Of a stretch of 64,000 nt of DNA, positions 39,309 through 50,270 are shown one piece after another. Below the pieces are notes generated by a model that did no database searches, was not told where the DNA came from, and saw only the letters and a list, made by a program, of their open reading frames with translations. The position numbers and the translations under genes were made by a program. Origin of the DNA: Streptomyces sp. WAC08241 (GTDB lineage: Bacteria > Actinomycetota > Actinomycetes > Streptomycetales > Streptomycetaceae); NCBI GenBank assembly GCA_007858575.1, contig CP042279.1, positions 4,714,501 to 4,778,500 of the forward strand. Reading direction: 5' to 3'. Within the stretch, counting starts at the first letter, position 1, and each line of letters starts with the position of its first letter.

Positions 39309-41114
39309 TCACAGCAGGGCGTCGAGGTCCAGGTGCGCGGTGGTGCCGTCCCGCCAGGTCACGTGGAGGGCGTGGCCGTCGACCCGTACGCGCGCGAGGT
39401 CGGTGACGGGGCCGGGCCGGGTGCGGCGGTGAGCGAGGCGAGGGCGGCGAAGAGGGCAGCCGGGCCGCGCGTGGTGCCGTACAGGGCGAGGACGCGGCCG
39501 TCCGGCCCCTGAAGGGTCTCCCCCACGGGGAGCGCGGTGGCCGGGTCCCGCGGCGGATGGCCGTGGACCGGGTGGAGCCGGGCGAGCGGCCCGTCGGGCG
39601 TGGTGGCCCAGCCGGTCTGCCGTACGGGTGTTCCCTCCGGGGCGCCGAGGACGAGGTGGGCGCGGAGTTCGGCGTCGCCGTGGGCGAGGGTCGCGGAGAG
39701 GATCCGGACGCCGGGGCGCGGGACGTGCAGGGAGGCGGCCCAGCCGGGGCCGGTGCCGGCGGGCACCGCGGGCCCCCGGGCGGTGGCCCGGCCCGCGGCG
39801 TCGAGCAGCGCGAAGTGGTTGTCGGCCGGGGCGGTCCCGGTGGTGGGTCCCGTACGGGTCGAGTAGGCCTGGCGGGCGTAGCTGGGGTCGTCCGCGCCGC
39901 CCGCGCGACTGTGCACGTGGTTGCTGCCGTGGTTGTGGAGGCGTACGAGCCCGTCGGCGGCGGTGGTCTGGACGAGCAGCCCGGCGGGGGCGACGGCGCG
40001 GACGGTGTCGGCGCGTTCGGCGGGCAGGGGCTCCTCGGGGTCGGTCCAGGCCGGGTGCCCGGCGGGCAGGAGGAGGCCGAGGAAGCCCTTGGACGCCCAG
40101 TAGGGGGAGCCCGGACCCGAGTACTCCTGGACGAGCGGCGGGTACGGGCCGTGCCAGCCGAGGGTGAGGAGCCCGCGCCCGTCGGTGGCGCCCCGGTCGA
40201 GGAAGTACCGCAGGGTCCCGGAGGCGAGGCGGCGGGTGGCGCCGGGGGCGAGCGGGGTGTGGCTGGTGAGGGCGCCGAGCCAGGGGCGGCGGCTGCGGCG
40301 AAGCGGTAGATCAGGGAGCGCCCGTACGGGACGGGGGCGCCGTTCGCGTCGAAGAGGTGGACGTGGTCGTCGAGGTGGGCGCGCAGCCGGGGCCGTACCG
40401 GTCGAGGAGCGCGCGGTCGCCGGACAGGTGGGCGTGGAGCACGGGGTAGAAGTGCAGGGCCCAGGCGTTGTAGTGGTCGAAGGCGCGGTTGTCGCCGTCG
40501 CTGTACCAGCCGTCGCCGAGGTACCAGTCCTCGACGCGGGCGAGGGAGCGGTCGATCGTGGCGGCGGCGCGGTCGGTCTCGATCCCGGCGTCGCGGAGGA
40601 AGCCGGCGACGGTGAGGCCGAAGAGCCACCAGTTGTTGTCGACGGGGACGGGCCGAGCGCGGGCAGCAGCCACTGCGCGACCCGCTCGCGGACGCGGTCG
40701 TCGAGCCGGTCCCAGAGCCAGGGGCGGGTGAGGCGCAGGCCGAGGGCGACCGAGGCGGACTCGACGACCGCCTGGCGGGTGTCGGCCATGAGGGCCAGGA
40801 CTCGGCGTCGTCCCGGCCCGGCTCCTCCGTCCCGGCGGCGAGGCCCGCGGCGTACCGGTCGAGGTGGCTGGGGTCCGCGCCGCGGTCGCCCGCGACGCGG
40901 AGGGCGGCGAGGAGGAAGGTGCGGGCCCAGCCCTCCAGGCCGTCGGAGCGGGGCCCCGACCAACTGGGGCGGGGTCCGGGGAGGCCGATCAGGCCGTACC
41001 GGGGCGAGGCGAAGGGCCGCACGTCGAACAGGAGCCGGTCGGCCGCGGCCTCCCAGTGGTCCCGGGTCCAGCCGGTGTACGGGCTGAGCGCGCGGTCTTC
41101 GGGGGCGTGGGCAC
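39309..41114 (-). CDS. DUF2264 family (GH154-like) glycoside hydrolase (frame broken)
   Basis: Predicted alpha/alpha-toroid hydrolase; members of DUF2264/GH154 are reported to remove uronic-acid residues. The start is the GTG at 41114 after GGGAGAG. Family segments: YTGWTRDHWEAAADRLLFDV, GLEGWARTFLLAALR, ALMADTRQAVVESASVALGL, VDNNWWLFGLTVAGFLRDAG, LARVEDWYLGDGWYSDGDNR, FDHYNAWALHFYPVLHAHLS and YGRSLIYRFA. The C-terminal part is a beta domain with VHSRAGGADDPSYARQAYS. About 600 residues, breaks near 41095, 40800, 40655, 40390 and 40290. No signal peptide, so it likely acts on imported oligosaccharide. Divergent from the DeoR/LacI-type regulator and sugar transporter. Confidence 0.8.
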
Positions 41115-41170
41115 GATGCTCTCTCCCTGGGGCGGTTCCGGCGGCGCCCCGGGGCCCGTGGCGGCTCCGC

Positions 41171-41270
41171 GTCCGATGACGTCCGGTGGCGTCTGGTGCC
41201 ATCCGGTGGCGTCCGTCGGCATCCGGTGGCATCCGGTGACGTCCGGCGGCACCCGATGGCGTCCGTGTCG
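41171..41270. repeat. Ten tandem 10-bp repeats between divergent genes
   Basis: Ten consecutive units in exact 10-base register with consensus RTCCGGTGGC (for example GTCCGGTGGC, ATCCGGTGGC, ATCCGGTGAC). They lie 56 bases upstream of the DUF2264 start and before the operator region of the divergent regulator. Confidence 0.9.
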
Positions 41271-41292
41271 CCGGACATCCTGGACAGGCTCC

Positions 41293-41348
41293 GATCGAAC
41301 GTCAAGGGTTCGGGATCGAATGATCGAAAGTCCCTCCGTTCGATCATT
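41293..41348. promoter_or_regulatory. Candidate operator for the DeoR/LacI-type regulator
   Basis: AATGATCGAA (41319-41328) and TTCGATCATT (41339-41348) form a perfect inverted repeat with a 10-base gap; two more GATCGAA copies lie at 41293 and 41314. The regulator gene starts at 41396. A near-identical TTCGATCAAT recurs before the transporter gene. Confidence 0.6.
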
Positions 41349-41395
41349 CTGAACTAGACTCGGGGAACCACCACCACCGCGAGGGGGACCGCGCC

Positions 41396-42505
41396 GTGCG
41401 CGAGAGTGCTGCCGAACGACACGACCGACTGCTGGCCCTGGTGCGCGAGCGCGGCACCGCCCGCGTCTCCGAGCTGGCCGAACGGCTCGGCGTCTCCCCC
41501 GTCACCGCCCGCCGGGACGTCGAGGTCCTGGCCGGCCGGGGCCTGCTCGACCGGGTGCACGGCCAGGTGTCCTGGCCGGAGCGGCAGGGCGCGCCGGGGC
41601 CGGACGGCCCGGCGAGGGCCTGGTCCTCGGCCTGCTCGTGCCCTCCGCCACGTACTACTTCGCCGAGGTCATCCGGGGCGCGCACGAGGCGGCGGCCCGC
41701 GCCGGGGCCCGGCTCGTGCTGCGCGTCTCGGACTACCGCCCGAGGAGGACCGGGCCCGCACCGAGGGACTGCTCGCGGCGGGCGCCGAGGGCGTCCTGGT
41801 CGCGCCCGGCTGGCGGGGCCCCGAGGACCGGCTCGCGTACGGGGACTGGCTGGCCGAGCTGCCCGTGCCGGCCGTGCTCCTGGAGCGGCGCGCCGAGCCC
41901 GGCAGCCCGCTCGACGGCCTGGACCGGGTCGCCTCCGACCACGCCCACGGCGTCCTGCTCGCCCTGCGCCACCTGCTCTCCCTGGGCCACGCGACGCCGC
42001 TGCTCGTCGCCCGCCGGGACTCCCCGACCGCGCTCGCGGTGCGCGCCGGGTACGCCGAGGCGCTCGGCACGCTGGGCCTGACGGAGCCGCGGCCGGTCGT
42101 CGACTCCGTACCGGCGGAGGCGGACCCGGAGGGGTTCGAGCGGGCGGTGCGGGCGCTGCACGACGCCGTCGGCTCCGGCCTGGCGGGCGCGGCCCTGGTC
42201 CACAACGACGTGGACGCCATCGAGATCGCGCGCCGCCTGGCCGAGCTGGGGGTCAGGGTGCCGCGGGACCTGGCCCTGATCGCGTACGACGACGAGGTCG
42301 CCGCGCTCGCCGACACCCCGCTGACGGCGGTCGCCCCGCCCAAGCGGCAGGTGGGGCGGCACGCGACGGAGCTGCTCGTGGAGCGGCTCACCGGAGGGCC
42401 GGGGACGGCCCCGGGGAGGCGGAGGCGCAGGCGCGGCGCCACCTGAGCCTGCTGCCGTGGCTGCGGGTGCGGTCCTCGTGCGGAGCCCCGGCGCCCCGTT
42501 CCTAG
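41396..42505 (+). CDS. Transcriptional regulator: DeoR-type HTH fused to a LacI-type sugar-binding domain (frame broken)
   Basis: Starts at the GTG at 41396. Residues 1-55 are a DeoR winged helix (LLALVRERGTARVSELAERL, VSPVTARRDVEVLAGRGLLD). The rest is a periplasmic-binding-protein-like domain: LVLGLLVPSATYYFAEVIRG, GAEGVLVAPGWRG, VASDHAHGVLLALRHLLSLGH, VHNDVDAIEIARRLAELG, DLALIAYDDEVAALADTPLTAV. The C-terminus reads LLPWLRVRSSCGAPAPRS, the usual LacI-family ending, after a break near 42405; earlier breaks near 41615 and 41745. Sits between the DUF2264 hydrolase and the ABC transporter and is predicted to repress both, with a sugar as effector. Confidence 0.87.
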   Translation: MRESAAERHDRLLALVRERGTARVSELAERLGVSPVTARRDVEVLAGRGLLDRVHGQVSWPERQGAPGPDGPARAWSSACSCPPPRTTSPRSSGARTRRRPAPGPGSCCASRTTARGGPGPHRGTARGGRRGRPGRARLAGPRGPARVRGLAGRAARAGRAPGAARRARQPARRPGPGRLRPRPRRPARPAPPALPGPRDAAARRPPGLPDRARGARRVRRGARHAGPDGAAAGRRLRTGGGGPGGVRAGGAGAARRRRLRPGGRGPGPQRRGRHRDRAPPGRAGGQGAAGPGPDRVRRRGRRARRHPADGGRPAQAAGGAARDGAARGAAHRRAGDGPGEAEAQARRHLSLLPWLRVRSSCGAPAPRS

Positions 42506-42532
42506 AGCGTCCCCCTGATCGATCTGTTCTTT

Positions 42533-42584
42533 TTCGATCAATCAATCTTTCGCTCTTGACTTCGGTCATGAACGGTCACAGGAT
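42533..42584 (+). promoter_or_regulatory. Transporter promoter with operator half-site
   Basis: TTGACT (42556-42561) and CAGGAT (42579-42584) with a 17-base spacer form a promoter for the binding-protein gene. TTCGATCAAT (42533-42542) just upstream differs by one base from the arm of the inverted repeat at 41339-41348, which supports control by the same regulator. Confidence 0.55.
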
Positions 42585-42628
42585 CACGGCCACAACCTCC
42601 CAGCCGCCCCGCCCCCAGGAGCCGTGCC

Positions 42629-43939
42629 GTGACCCCTTCCGGAGCAGAACGACCCGCGTCATAGCCGGCACCGTCACCGCCCTCGCCGTCCTCACGGCCT
42701 GCGGCGGCGGCGGTGACGACACCGCGAACAAGCCGAACGGCCCGGTGACCCTCACCTTCTGGGGCTGGGCCAAGGGCACCAAGGACGTCGTGGACGCCTT
42801 CAACGCCTCCCACACCGACGTCAAGGTGACGTTCGAGGAGATCCTCCGGCACCGCCGGCGGCTACGCCAAGATCTCCAACGCCGTGAAGGCGGGCAACGC
42901 CCCGACCTCGTCTCCATCGAGTACTCCTCGCTCCCCGAGTTCGTGAGCTCCGGCGCCCTCCAGGACATCGGCGGCGAGTTCACCGAGGCCGACCGGGCCG
43001 AGCTGCTCCCGCAGAGCGTCGAGCTCACCACCCTCGGCGGCCGGACCTGGGCCGTCCCCTTCGACGCCTCCCCGCAGGCCTTCTTCTACCGCAAGGACCT
43101 CTTCGAGAAGTACAAGATCCAGGTGCCCGCCACCTGGGACGACTTCAAGAAGGCCGCCGAACAGGTGAAGAAGGCCGACGCCAAGGCCCGCATCGCCACC
43201 TTCTTCCCGGACGACCCGACCACCTTCGAGGCCATGGCCTGGCAGGCCGGCGCCCAGTGGTTCAAGGCCGAGGACGACACCTGGAAGGTGAACACCACCG
43301 ACCCGGCCACCACCAAGGTCACCGCCTACTGGCAGGGGCTCCTCGACGCCGGGCTCGTCCACAAGAACGCCTCGTTCTCCCCGAGTGGGTCGGCTCCCTC
43401 AAGAACGGCACCACCCTCGGCTACCTCGGCGCCTCCTGGGGCGCGGGCGTCCTCAAGGGCACCCTGCCCGAGCAGAGCGGCAAGTGGGCCGTCGCCCCGG
43501 TCCCGAGCTGGGACGGCAAGCCCGCCAGCGGCATGCTCGGCGGCACCTCCTTCGCCGTGACCAAGGACAGCAGGAAGAAGGCCGCGGCCGTCGCCTTCGC
43601 CGAGTGGATGTCCACCACCGAGGAGGGCGTGAAGGCCCGCATCGCCTCCGGCACCTCCTCCGCCTTCCCGCCGCCGCGGCCCTGCGCCCGGTCGCCAAGA
43701 AGGCCTTCGACGCCGGCTACTACGGCGGCCAGGACATCTACGCCCTCTTCGAGACCGCCGGCGCCTCCATCGACCCGAACTGGGCCTGGGGCCCCACCAC
43801 CGGCACCACCAACACCACCATCAAGGACCGGTTCGGCGCGGTCGCCGCGGGCGGCCCGACGCTCGCCGACGCCGTGAAGGCCGGCCACGACGCCACCGTC
43901 GCCGAACTCACCAAGCGCGGCCTGAAGGTCGAGGGCTGA
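42629..43939 (+). CDS. Sugar ABC transporter substrate-binding lipoprotein (frame broken)
   Basis: Extracellular solute-binding protein (family 1, MalE-like). The GTG at 42629 has AGGAG upstream. The signal peptide RVIAGTVTALAVLTACGGGG ends in a lipobox with Cys, so it is membrane-anchored. Family features: VTLTFWGWAKGTKDVVDAF, VKAGNAPDLVSIEYSSLPEF, VPFDASPQAFFYRKDLFEKY, GTTLGYLGASWGAGVLKG and FAVTKDSRKKAAAVAFAEWM. About 437 residues, breaks near 42640, 42850, 43385 and 43675. First gene of the transporter operon; the ATPase is not encoded nearby, so a shared MsiK-type ATPase is expected. Confidence 0.9.
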
Positions 43940-43944
43940 TCCGC

Positions 43945-44842
43945 GTGAAGGCCCGCACCCGCGCCGCCACGATCCTGCTGACCCCCTTCTTCCTGCTGTT
44001 CACCGCGGTGATGGTGGTGCCGATCGGCTACGCGGTCTGGCTCAGCCTCTTCACCGAGAAGCAGTCCGGACTGGGCTTCGGCGGCACCGAGACCGTCTTC
44101 ACCGGCCTCGACAACTACACGGCGGCGCTGGGTGACCGGGCCTTCCGCGAGGGCTTCGGCGTCCTGCTCGGCTACTGCCTGCTCTACATCCCGCTGCTGC
44201 TCGCCGGGGCCCTCGGCCTCGCCCTCCTGCTCGACTCGGCGCTCGCCCGCGCCCGCCGCTTCTTCCAGCTCGCGCTCTTCCTGCCGCACGCCGTGCCCGG
44301 CATCATCGCCGCCCTGATCTGGTCTACCTCTACACGCCCCAGCTCAGCCCGGTCGTGAAGGCCATGGAGGCGGGAGGGGTCGGCTTCGACTTCTTCTCGC
44401 CCGGGGGCGCCCTGCCCTCCGTCGTGAACATCGCCCTGTGGGAGTGGCTCGGCTACAACATGGTGATCTTCTACGCGGCCCTCCAGGCCATCGACCGCTC
44501 CGTCCTCGAAGCGGCCACCGTCGACGGGGCGGGGGCCTGGCGGATCGCCTTCTCCATCAAGGTCCCGCTCGTCAGGGCCTCGCTCGCGATGGTCGGCCTC
44601 TTCACGGTCATCGGCTCCTCCAGCTCTTCACCGAGCCGCTCATCCTCAGCAAGGGCACCGGCTCCGCCGTCACCTCCACCTGGACGCCGAACATGTACGC
44701 CTACACCGCGGCCTTCGACCGCAACGACTACGGGCTCGCCGCGGCGGCCTCCGTGCTCCTCGCCCTGACGGCCGCGCTGCTCTCCTTCGCGGTGACGCGC
44801 CTGACTGGCCGCCGGGCGGCCCGGAAGGAGCGCACCGCATGA
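43945..44842 (+). CDS. Sugar ABC transporter permease 1 (frame broken)
   Basis: MalF-type inner-membrane subunit starting at the GTG at 43945, six bases after the binding-protein stop. Membrane segments: ILLTPFFLLFTAVMVVPIGY, FGVLLGYCLLYIPLLLAGAL, FFQLALFLPHAVPGIIAALI, LWEWLGYNMVIFYAALQAI, and LAAAASVLLALTAALLSF. The EAA loop that contacts the ATPase is EAATVDGAGAWRIAFSIKVP. Breaks near 44325 and 44620. About 300 residues. The stop overlaps the next ATG (ATGA). Confidence 0.9.
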
Positions 44843-45785
44843 GCGCCACCCGGACAGGTCCCGCCCGCACAAGCTCCGCCCGTACGACTGCCGCCCGTAC
44901 GAGTGCCACCCGTACGAGCGCCACCCGCGCGGGGAGATCCCGCCCCACCAGCAGATGGCTCTCACGAACGGCCGTCAACGGCGTCCTCGTCCTCGCCACC
45001 GTCTACATGCTCTTCCCGCTGGTCTGGCTGCTGACCGCCGCCACCAAGGACGCCGGCGGCCTGCTCGCCGGGAACGCGCTCTCCTTCGAGGGCTTCGACC
45101 TCGGCGGCAACCTCTCCCGGCTCGCCGCCCACAACGACGGCATCTACTTCCACTGGTACCTGAACAGCCTCCTCTACGCCGGGCTCGGCGCGCTCGCCTG
45201 CTCGCTCGTCAGCGTCGCCGCCGGATACGCCTTCCACGTCTACGACTTCCGGGGCAAGGAGAAGCTCTTCGGCCTCGTCCTGCTCGGCGTGCTCGTCCCC
45301 ACCACCGCGCTCGCCCTGCCGATGTACCTCCTCGCCAGCGAGATCGGCCTCGTCAACACCTACTGGGCCGTCCTGCTCCCCGTCCTCGTCAACCCCTTCG
45401 GCGTCTACCTCTCCCGGGTCTTCTGCGCCGGCTACGTCCCCGACGAGGCCCTGGAGGCCGCCCGCATCGACGGGGGGGCGGGCGAGCTGCGCGTCTTCTG
45501 GTCGATCGGCCTGCGCATGGTGATGCCCGGCTTCGTGACCGTCTTCCTCTTCCAGTTCACCGCCGTCTGGAACAACTTCTTCCTCCCCCTGGTGATGCTG
45601 TCCGACCAGAAGCTGTACCCGCTGAGCCTCGGCCTGTACGCGTGGAACAGCAACGCCCACGCCGAACCCGACTACTACCCCTCGTCGTCACCGGCTCCCT
45701 GCTCGCCGTCGTCCCCCTCGTCATCGCCTTCGTCTCCCTCCAGCGCCACTGGAAGGCCGGTCTGACGGCCGGCAGCGTCAAGTGA
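44839..45785 (+). CDS. Sugar ABC transporter permease 2 (one base missing)
   Basis: MalG-type subunit. The ATG at 44839 overlaps the previous stop. A Thr/Arg/Ala repeat (TSATRTSATRAGRS) forms the cytoplasmic N-terminus. Membrane segments include VLVLATVYMLFPLVWLLTAA, YLNSLLYAGLGALACSLVSV, GLVLLGVLVPTTALALPMYL, TYWAVLLPVLVNPFGVYLS and VVTGSLLAVVPLVIAFVSL. The EAA loop is EAARIDGGAGELRVFWSIGL. Ends AGLTAGSVK at 45785, with a break near 45680. About 316 residues. Together with the upstream permease and lipoprotein it makes a carbohydrate importer. Confidence 0.91.
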
Positions 45786-45803
45786 GGAAGGCCGTCACCC
45801 ACG

Positions 45804-46811
45804 ATGCACCCCACCACTGACAACCGCCCCTCCCTCCTCCCTCGCGATGGGCCCGGGGTCGCCGACCGCCTGCTCACCGGGGCCCACCGCGCCCGCCTCG
45901 CGGCCCTGACCCGCACCGATCCGCACCTGGTCGCCCACGACCTGACGGCCCCGGACGCCCGGACGGCCGCCGCCCTGGCCGAGGCCGAGGTGCTCCTCAC
46001 CTGCTGGGGCGCGACCCCGCTCACCGCCGAGGTCCTGGACCGGGCGCCCCGGCTGCGGGCCGTCGTCCACGCGGCCGGCTCCGTCAAGCACCACGTCACG
46101 GACGCCTGCTGGGAGCGGGGCCTGCGGGTCACGTCGGCCGCCGCCGCCAACGCGCTGCCGGTCGCCGAGTACACGCTCGCCGCGATCCTCTTCGCCGGAA
46201 GGGCGTCCTGCGCTCGGCCCGGCGGTACGCCGGACTCCGCACCGGCCACGCCTGGCTGGAGGAGTCCACGGCCTGGGGCAACCACCGCCGCACGATCGGC
46301 ATCGTCGGCGCCTCCCGCATCGGCCGCCGGGTGATCGACCTCCTGGCCCCCTTCGACTTCGAGGTCCTGTTGTACGACCCGTACACCGAGGTCCCGGGCG
46401 TGGAGGCGGTGTCCCTGGACGAACTCTGCGCCCGCAGCACGGTCGTCTCGGTCCACGCGCCCCAACTCCCCTCCACGTACCGCATGATCGGCGCGGCGCA
46501 ACTGGCGGCGATGCCGGACGGGGCGACCCTGATCAACACGTCCCGGGGCTCCCTGGTGGACGAGCCCTCCCTCCTCCCCCACCTCCTGACGGGCCGCCTC
46601 CACGCGATCCTCGACGTCACGGACCCGGAACTCCCCGGCCGGACTCCCCTGTGGACCCTCCCGAACGTCCTCCTGACCCCGCACGTGGCGGGCTCGCTGG
46701 GCAACGAGCTGCACCGGATGGCGGACCAGGCGGTGGGGAGGTGGAGCGGTACGTGCGGGGGAGGCGTTCGTGGAGGAGGTGCGGGCGGCGGACCTGACGC
46801 GGTCGGCCTAG
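45804..46811 (+). CDS. D-2-hydroxyacid dehydrogenase family protein (frame broken)
   Basis: NAD-dependent D-isomer-specific 2-hydroxyacid dehydrogenase. The catalytic and cofactor motifs are TIGIVGASRIGRRVIDLLA, LYDPYTEVPG in place of the usual acidic turn, VVSVHAPQLPSTYRMIG, LINTSRGSLVDEPSL with the catalytic Arg, then LDVTDPEL (Glu) and LTPHVAGSLGNEL (His). Start at ATG 45804, 18 bases after the permease stop, so it is part of the transporter operon. About 336 residues. Breaks near 46200 and 46740. Its presence suggests that the imported sugar is processed via a keto/hydroxy acid, but the substrate cannot be read. Confidence 0.86.
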
Positions 46812-49800
46812 TCCACGGGTCGCCCAGCAGCCGTTCCGCCTCGGCGAGGACGAGGGGACGGCACGGGGACGAGGTGCAGGGCGGCGGCCACGACATCGCT
46901 CCACGTCCCCAGGTGCAGGGCGAGCGCGGCGAACCGGTGGGCCCGCCCGGGATCGGGATGGACGCGGGCGAGTTCCGCGTAGACCTCGGCGCACATGGGA
47001 CCGAGCGGGTGCAGTCCGGCGAGGACCGTCGCGGCCCGCTCGTACTCCCCTGCCGCCAGGAGGTCCCGGGCGGCGGAGAGCAGCAGCTCCGCCGCGTTCG
47101 GCGGATCCACCTCGCTCGCGTAGGACAGTGCTCTCCTCGTACCTGCCGAGCAGGACGAGGGCACGGGTGAGGTAGGGCGCTTCGACCGATACGTAGGAGG
47201 TTCCACGGAAGCCCGTGCCCGCTCCACGAGCAGGACGGCTTCCTCGCGCCGGTCCAGGGCGAGCCAGGCGCGTACGAGGCCCGGCACCACGCCCGCGAAA
47301 ACCTGCCCGCCCGGGCCCGTCCTCACCCGGGCGATCCATTCGGCCGCCTCCTCCGTACGTCCCGCCTCCGCCATCCCCGCCGCCACCTGGGCGCACGCCT
47401 CCGCGATGTCGTACGAGGGCTGCGCGAGCGCCAGACGCGCGGCCTGCTCCAGCGCCCCGGCCTTCGCCAGACCGCCCACCGCTCCCGGAGCGAGGAACGT
47501 CCGCTCGTAACCACCGCCGTGAGTGGCGCGTTCGACCAGCTTCACGACGCTCTCGTGGTCACCGGCGTCAAGATGGGCCTTGAGGACCGTGCGCAGTGAG
47601 GTGAAACGCGCCCCTCCTTCCCGCTCCACGCCACCCTTTCCGCACGCTCCCTCTGCCCCGTCGCCACCAACGGCGAAACCAGCCACCAGGCGTTCTCGTT
47701 CCCACCCCGGCGCTCCGCCGCCCCGAGCAGGGCGCGTGCGGCGTCCTCCTGCCCCGGGACGCCCGCCAGAGCCTCGACCACCCTGGCGACGGGAATCGTC
47801 GCGGTCCCGGACGCCGGGGCCTCAGGACGCGCTCCGCGGAGACGAGGAAGCCGAGCGCGGTCGTGCGGTCGCCCGCTTCGAGGAGGGCGTCCGCGACTCC
47901 GATGCCGGCGAAGGCACCTGCCCGGCCGCCGCCCTCCACGAGAGCGGTCGCCCGGTCCAGGCGGCCCGCCGCGCACAGGGCCTGCGCGTACTCCCGCACC
48001 GGACCGTCCCGCCAGGCGCCGTCGAGACCCTCGATCAGCGCGCGGGCCCGGTCGAGACGGCCGGCACGTACGAAGGCCGCCGCGAGGTGCTCGCGGAGCC
48101 ATTCCGCGTCCTGCGGCGGGATCTCCGTCAGCCTCTCGTCGGCCTCGTCCAGACGTCCTGCCTCGATCAGCCCCTCGACAGCCTTGCGCAGGAAGAACGC
48201 ACGGGAGTCCTCAGAAACGTCAGCGACCGCCTCGCGCATGTGCTCCCGGGCACCGGCGGCGGCCAGAGCCCGCACCACCTGCTTCGCGGCGGAGAAGGGG
48301 CGGTTGTCGTCTAGGGTCCGCAGCGCCTCGGTGAACAACATGCCGCCACGCTCTTCGTGTCCAGCCTCGCGCAGCGCCCGCGAACCGTCGAGGAGGAGGG
48401 CCGGGCCCAGCTTCTCGTGTTCCGCGGCCGCGTCCCGCAGCACGCGCCCGGCCTCGTCGACACGGCCCGCCACGAGCAGCGCCCGGTGCACCCGGTCCAG
48501 GGCCCGTGCCAGCAGCTCGTCGTCCTGTTCGGCGCGGGCGAGCCCGGTCGCCCGCTCGTGCTCGCCCGCCGCGCAGAGCGCGTCGAGGAGGGCGAGCAAC
48601 GGTCCACCGCGTTCGTGCGTGCTCTCTACGGAGCAGGAGAGCCGTTCCGCTCTGTCGAGGCTCCGCTGGCGAGGAGAAGCGGCACGAGGTACCCGGTCAT
48701 GCGGTCGCGGTCCAGCCTGCGCTTCTGGCCCAGGACCAGTTCTTCGGCCTCGGCGACGAGCGACTCCGCCCGCTCCCGGTCGCCGAGGCCCAGCAAACGT
48801 GCCGCGATCGTGCACAGCCCTTCGACCGTGGCCGCCCGGTTCTCCCCGTGCACCATGGCCACGGCCCGTTCCACCTGCCCGGCGGCCGCCCAGGAGGCCG
48901 CCAGTGCGGCAGGGACCTCGCCGTTGCGCCGGGTCAGTTCGCTCCGCCGGAAGCCGAGCCGCAGCATCGTCACGACGAGCTCCGTGCGCTCCCTCCGTTC
49001 GAGCACCGCCTCGCCCGTCGCGCGGACCTCCCCCAGCGCCTCCCCGATCCCGCCCGTCTCCTCCGACAGCCTCGCGTGCCGCCCCTCGTCGAGCGCGCAG
49101 GCCAGCATCCGGTCCAGATCGCCGGCCGCCCGCAGCATCGGGAACCAGCCGTGCAGCAGGTAGTCGGGGTGCCGTCCGGCCACCCCCGGGCGCGCCATTC
49201 CTCCGCCCAGTCGCACAGCGCCCCCGCCACCGCCCCAGCTCCCGCGCGCCCAGCATCTCCCGTGCCTGGACCACCAGTTCCTCGTGCGCCAGCAGATACG
49301 CCTCGCCCCGCAGCGCGAACGTCCGTCCCGGTCCCGTCCGCAGCACGTCCCTCACCCGGTACGGGATCTCGCCCGTCAGTTCCGCCAGGTCGTCCGCCGT
49401 CAGGCCGCCGCCCGCCGCCGTGACCAGGCCCAGGAGTTCGTACGGGAGGCCGCCGCCCTCCACGAAGTGTTTCAGCTCCCGTTCCGCCTCCGACCGGATC
49501 GCCCGGGCCTTCGGGGAGGAGGACAGGAGGCGGACGATCGACGGGTCCCTGAGCGGGTGGTCCTCGGGGACGTCCGCCGGGAGGGGCGGGTTGAGGCGGC
49601 CGGAGACGACGACCGGCAGGTCGAGCGTGCCGTACGGGAGGAGGGCCGCGATCGAGTGGGCGTCCGGGCCCGTCGTCACCCCCGGTCCTCGTCCAGGCCG
49701 TCCACGAGGAGGACCAGGCGCTCCCCGCGCGCCGCGCAGGCCCCGGCGGCGGAGGCGTACAGGCGCAGGAGGTGGGCCTCACGGGTGGCGGCGGTGAGCA

Positions 49801-50195
49801 GGGCCGGGAGGCCTCCCCGCCAGCTCCGCGAGCTGCTCCAGGACCACGTCCACGTACGCGACCACGTCGTTCTGCGCGCCGAGCCGGGCCGTGACGAAGA
49901 AGGGGACGATCCGCACGCCCGGGGGCGGGTCGAGCGCGAGCCACGCCATCAGCGCCGTCTTGCCCGCCCACGCGTCCGCGCGCCACCACCGGTACCCGCT
50001 CCCCGTGCGGCAGAACTCCGCCAGTTCCGCCGACTCCTCCTCGCGGCCCACGAGTTCCGGCGGGGCGATCCGGCGGACCTGTTCCCGGTACGCCGAGCGG
50101 ACCGCCGTCCCCGTCCCCGTGCCGAATCCGACCGTGTTGCCGTCGCCGATGACGACGACACCCGCCTCGTTGTCGACGCCGATCCCCCGCTCCAT
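46808..50195 (-). CDS. STAND-type P-loop NTPase with long TPR-like repeat region (frame broken)
   Basis: Large cytoplasmic protein, roughly 1,120 residues. It starts MERGIGVDNEAGVVVIGDGN, a short effector-side strand motif seen before actinobacterial STAND ATPases. Then LVGREEESAELAEF, Walker A in ADAWAGKTALMAWL, Walker B-like LVLLVDGLDED, VVSGRLNPPL and a winged-helix-like ELTGEIPYRVRDVL. From about 49000 down, the remainder is helical TPR-like repeats (ALDEGRHARLSEETGGIG, AAGRVDEAGRVLRDAA, LDRARALIEGLDGAWR, AEAGRTEEAAEWIARV). Stop overlaps the convergent dehydrogenase stop by four bases. At least eight frame changes make the middle uncertain. The role is unknown; STAND proteins are signal-activated switches. 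Confidence 0.72.
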
Positions 50196-50270
50196 GGGCC
50201 CCATCGTGCCAGGGCGCCCCGCACTCCCCGAACCTAGAATGGAAACGTCCCTGCCGCCCCGGGAGGCGTC

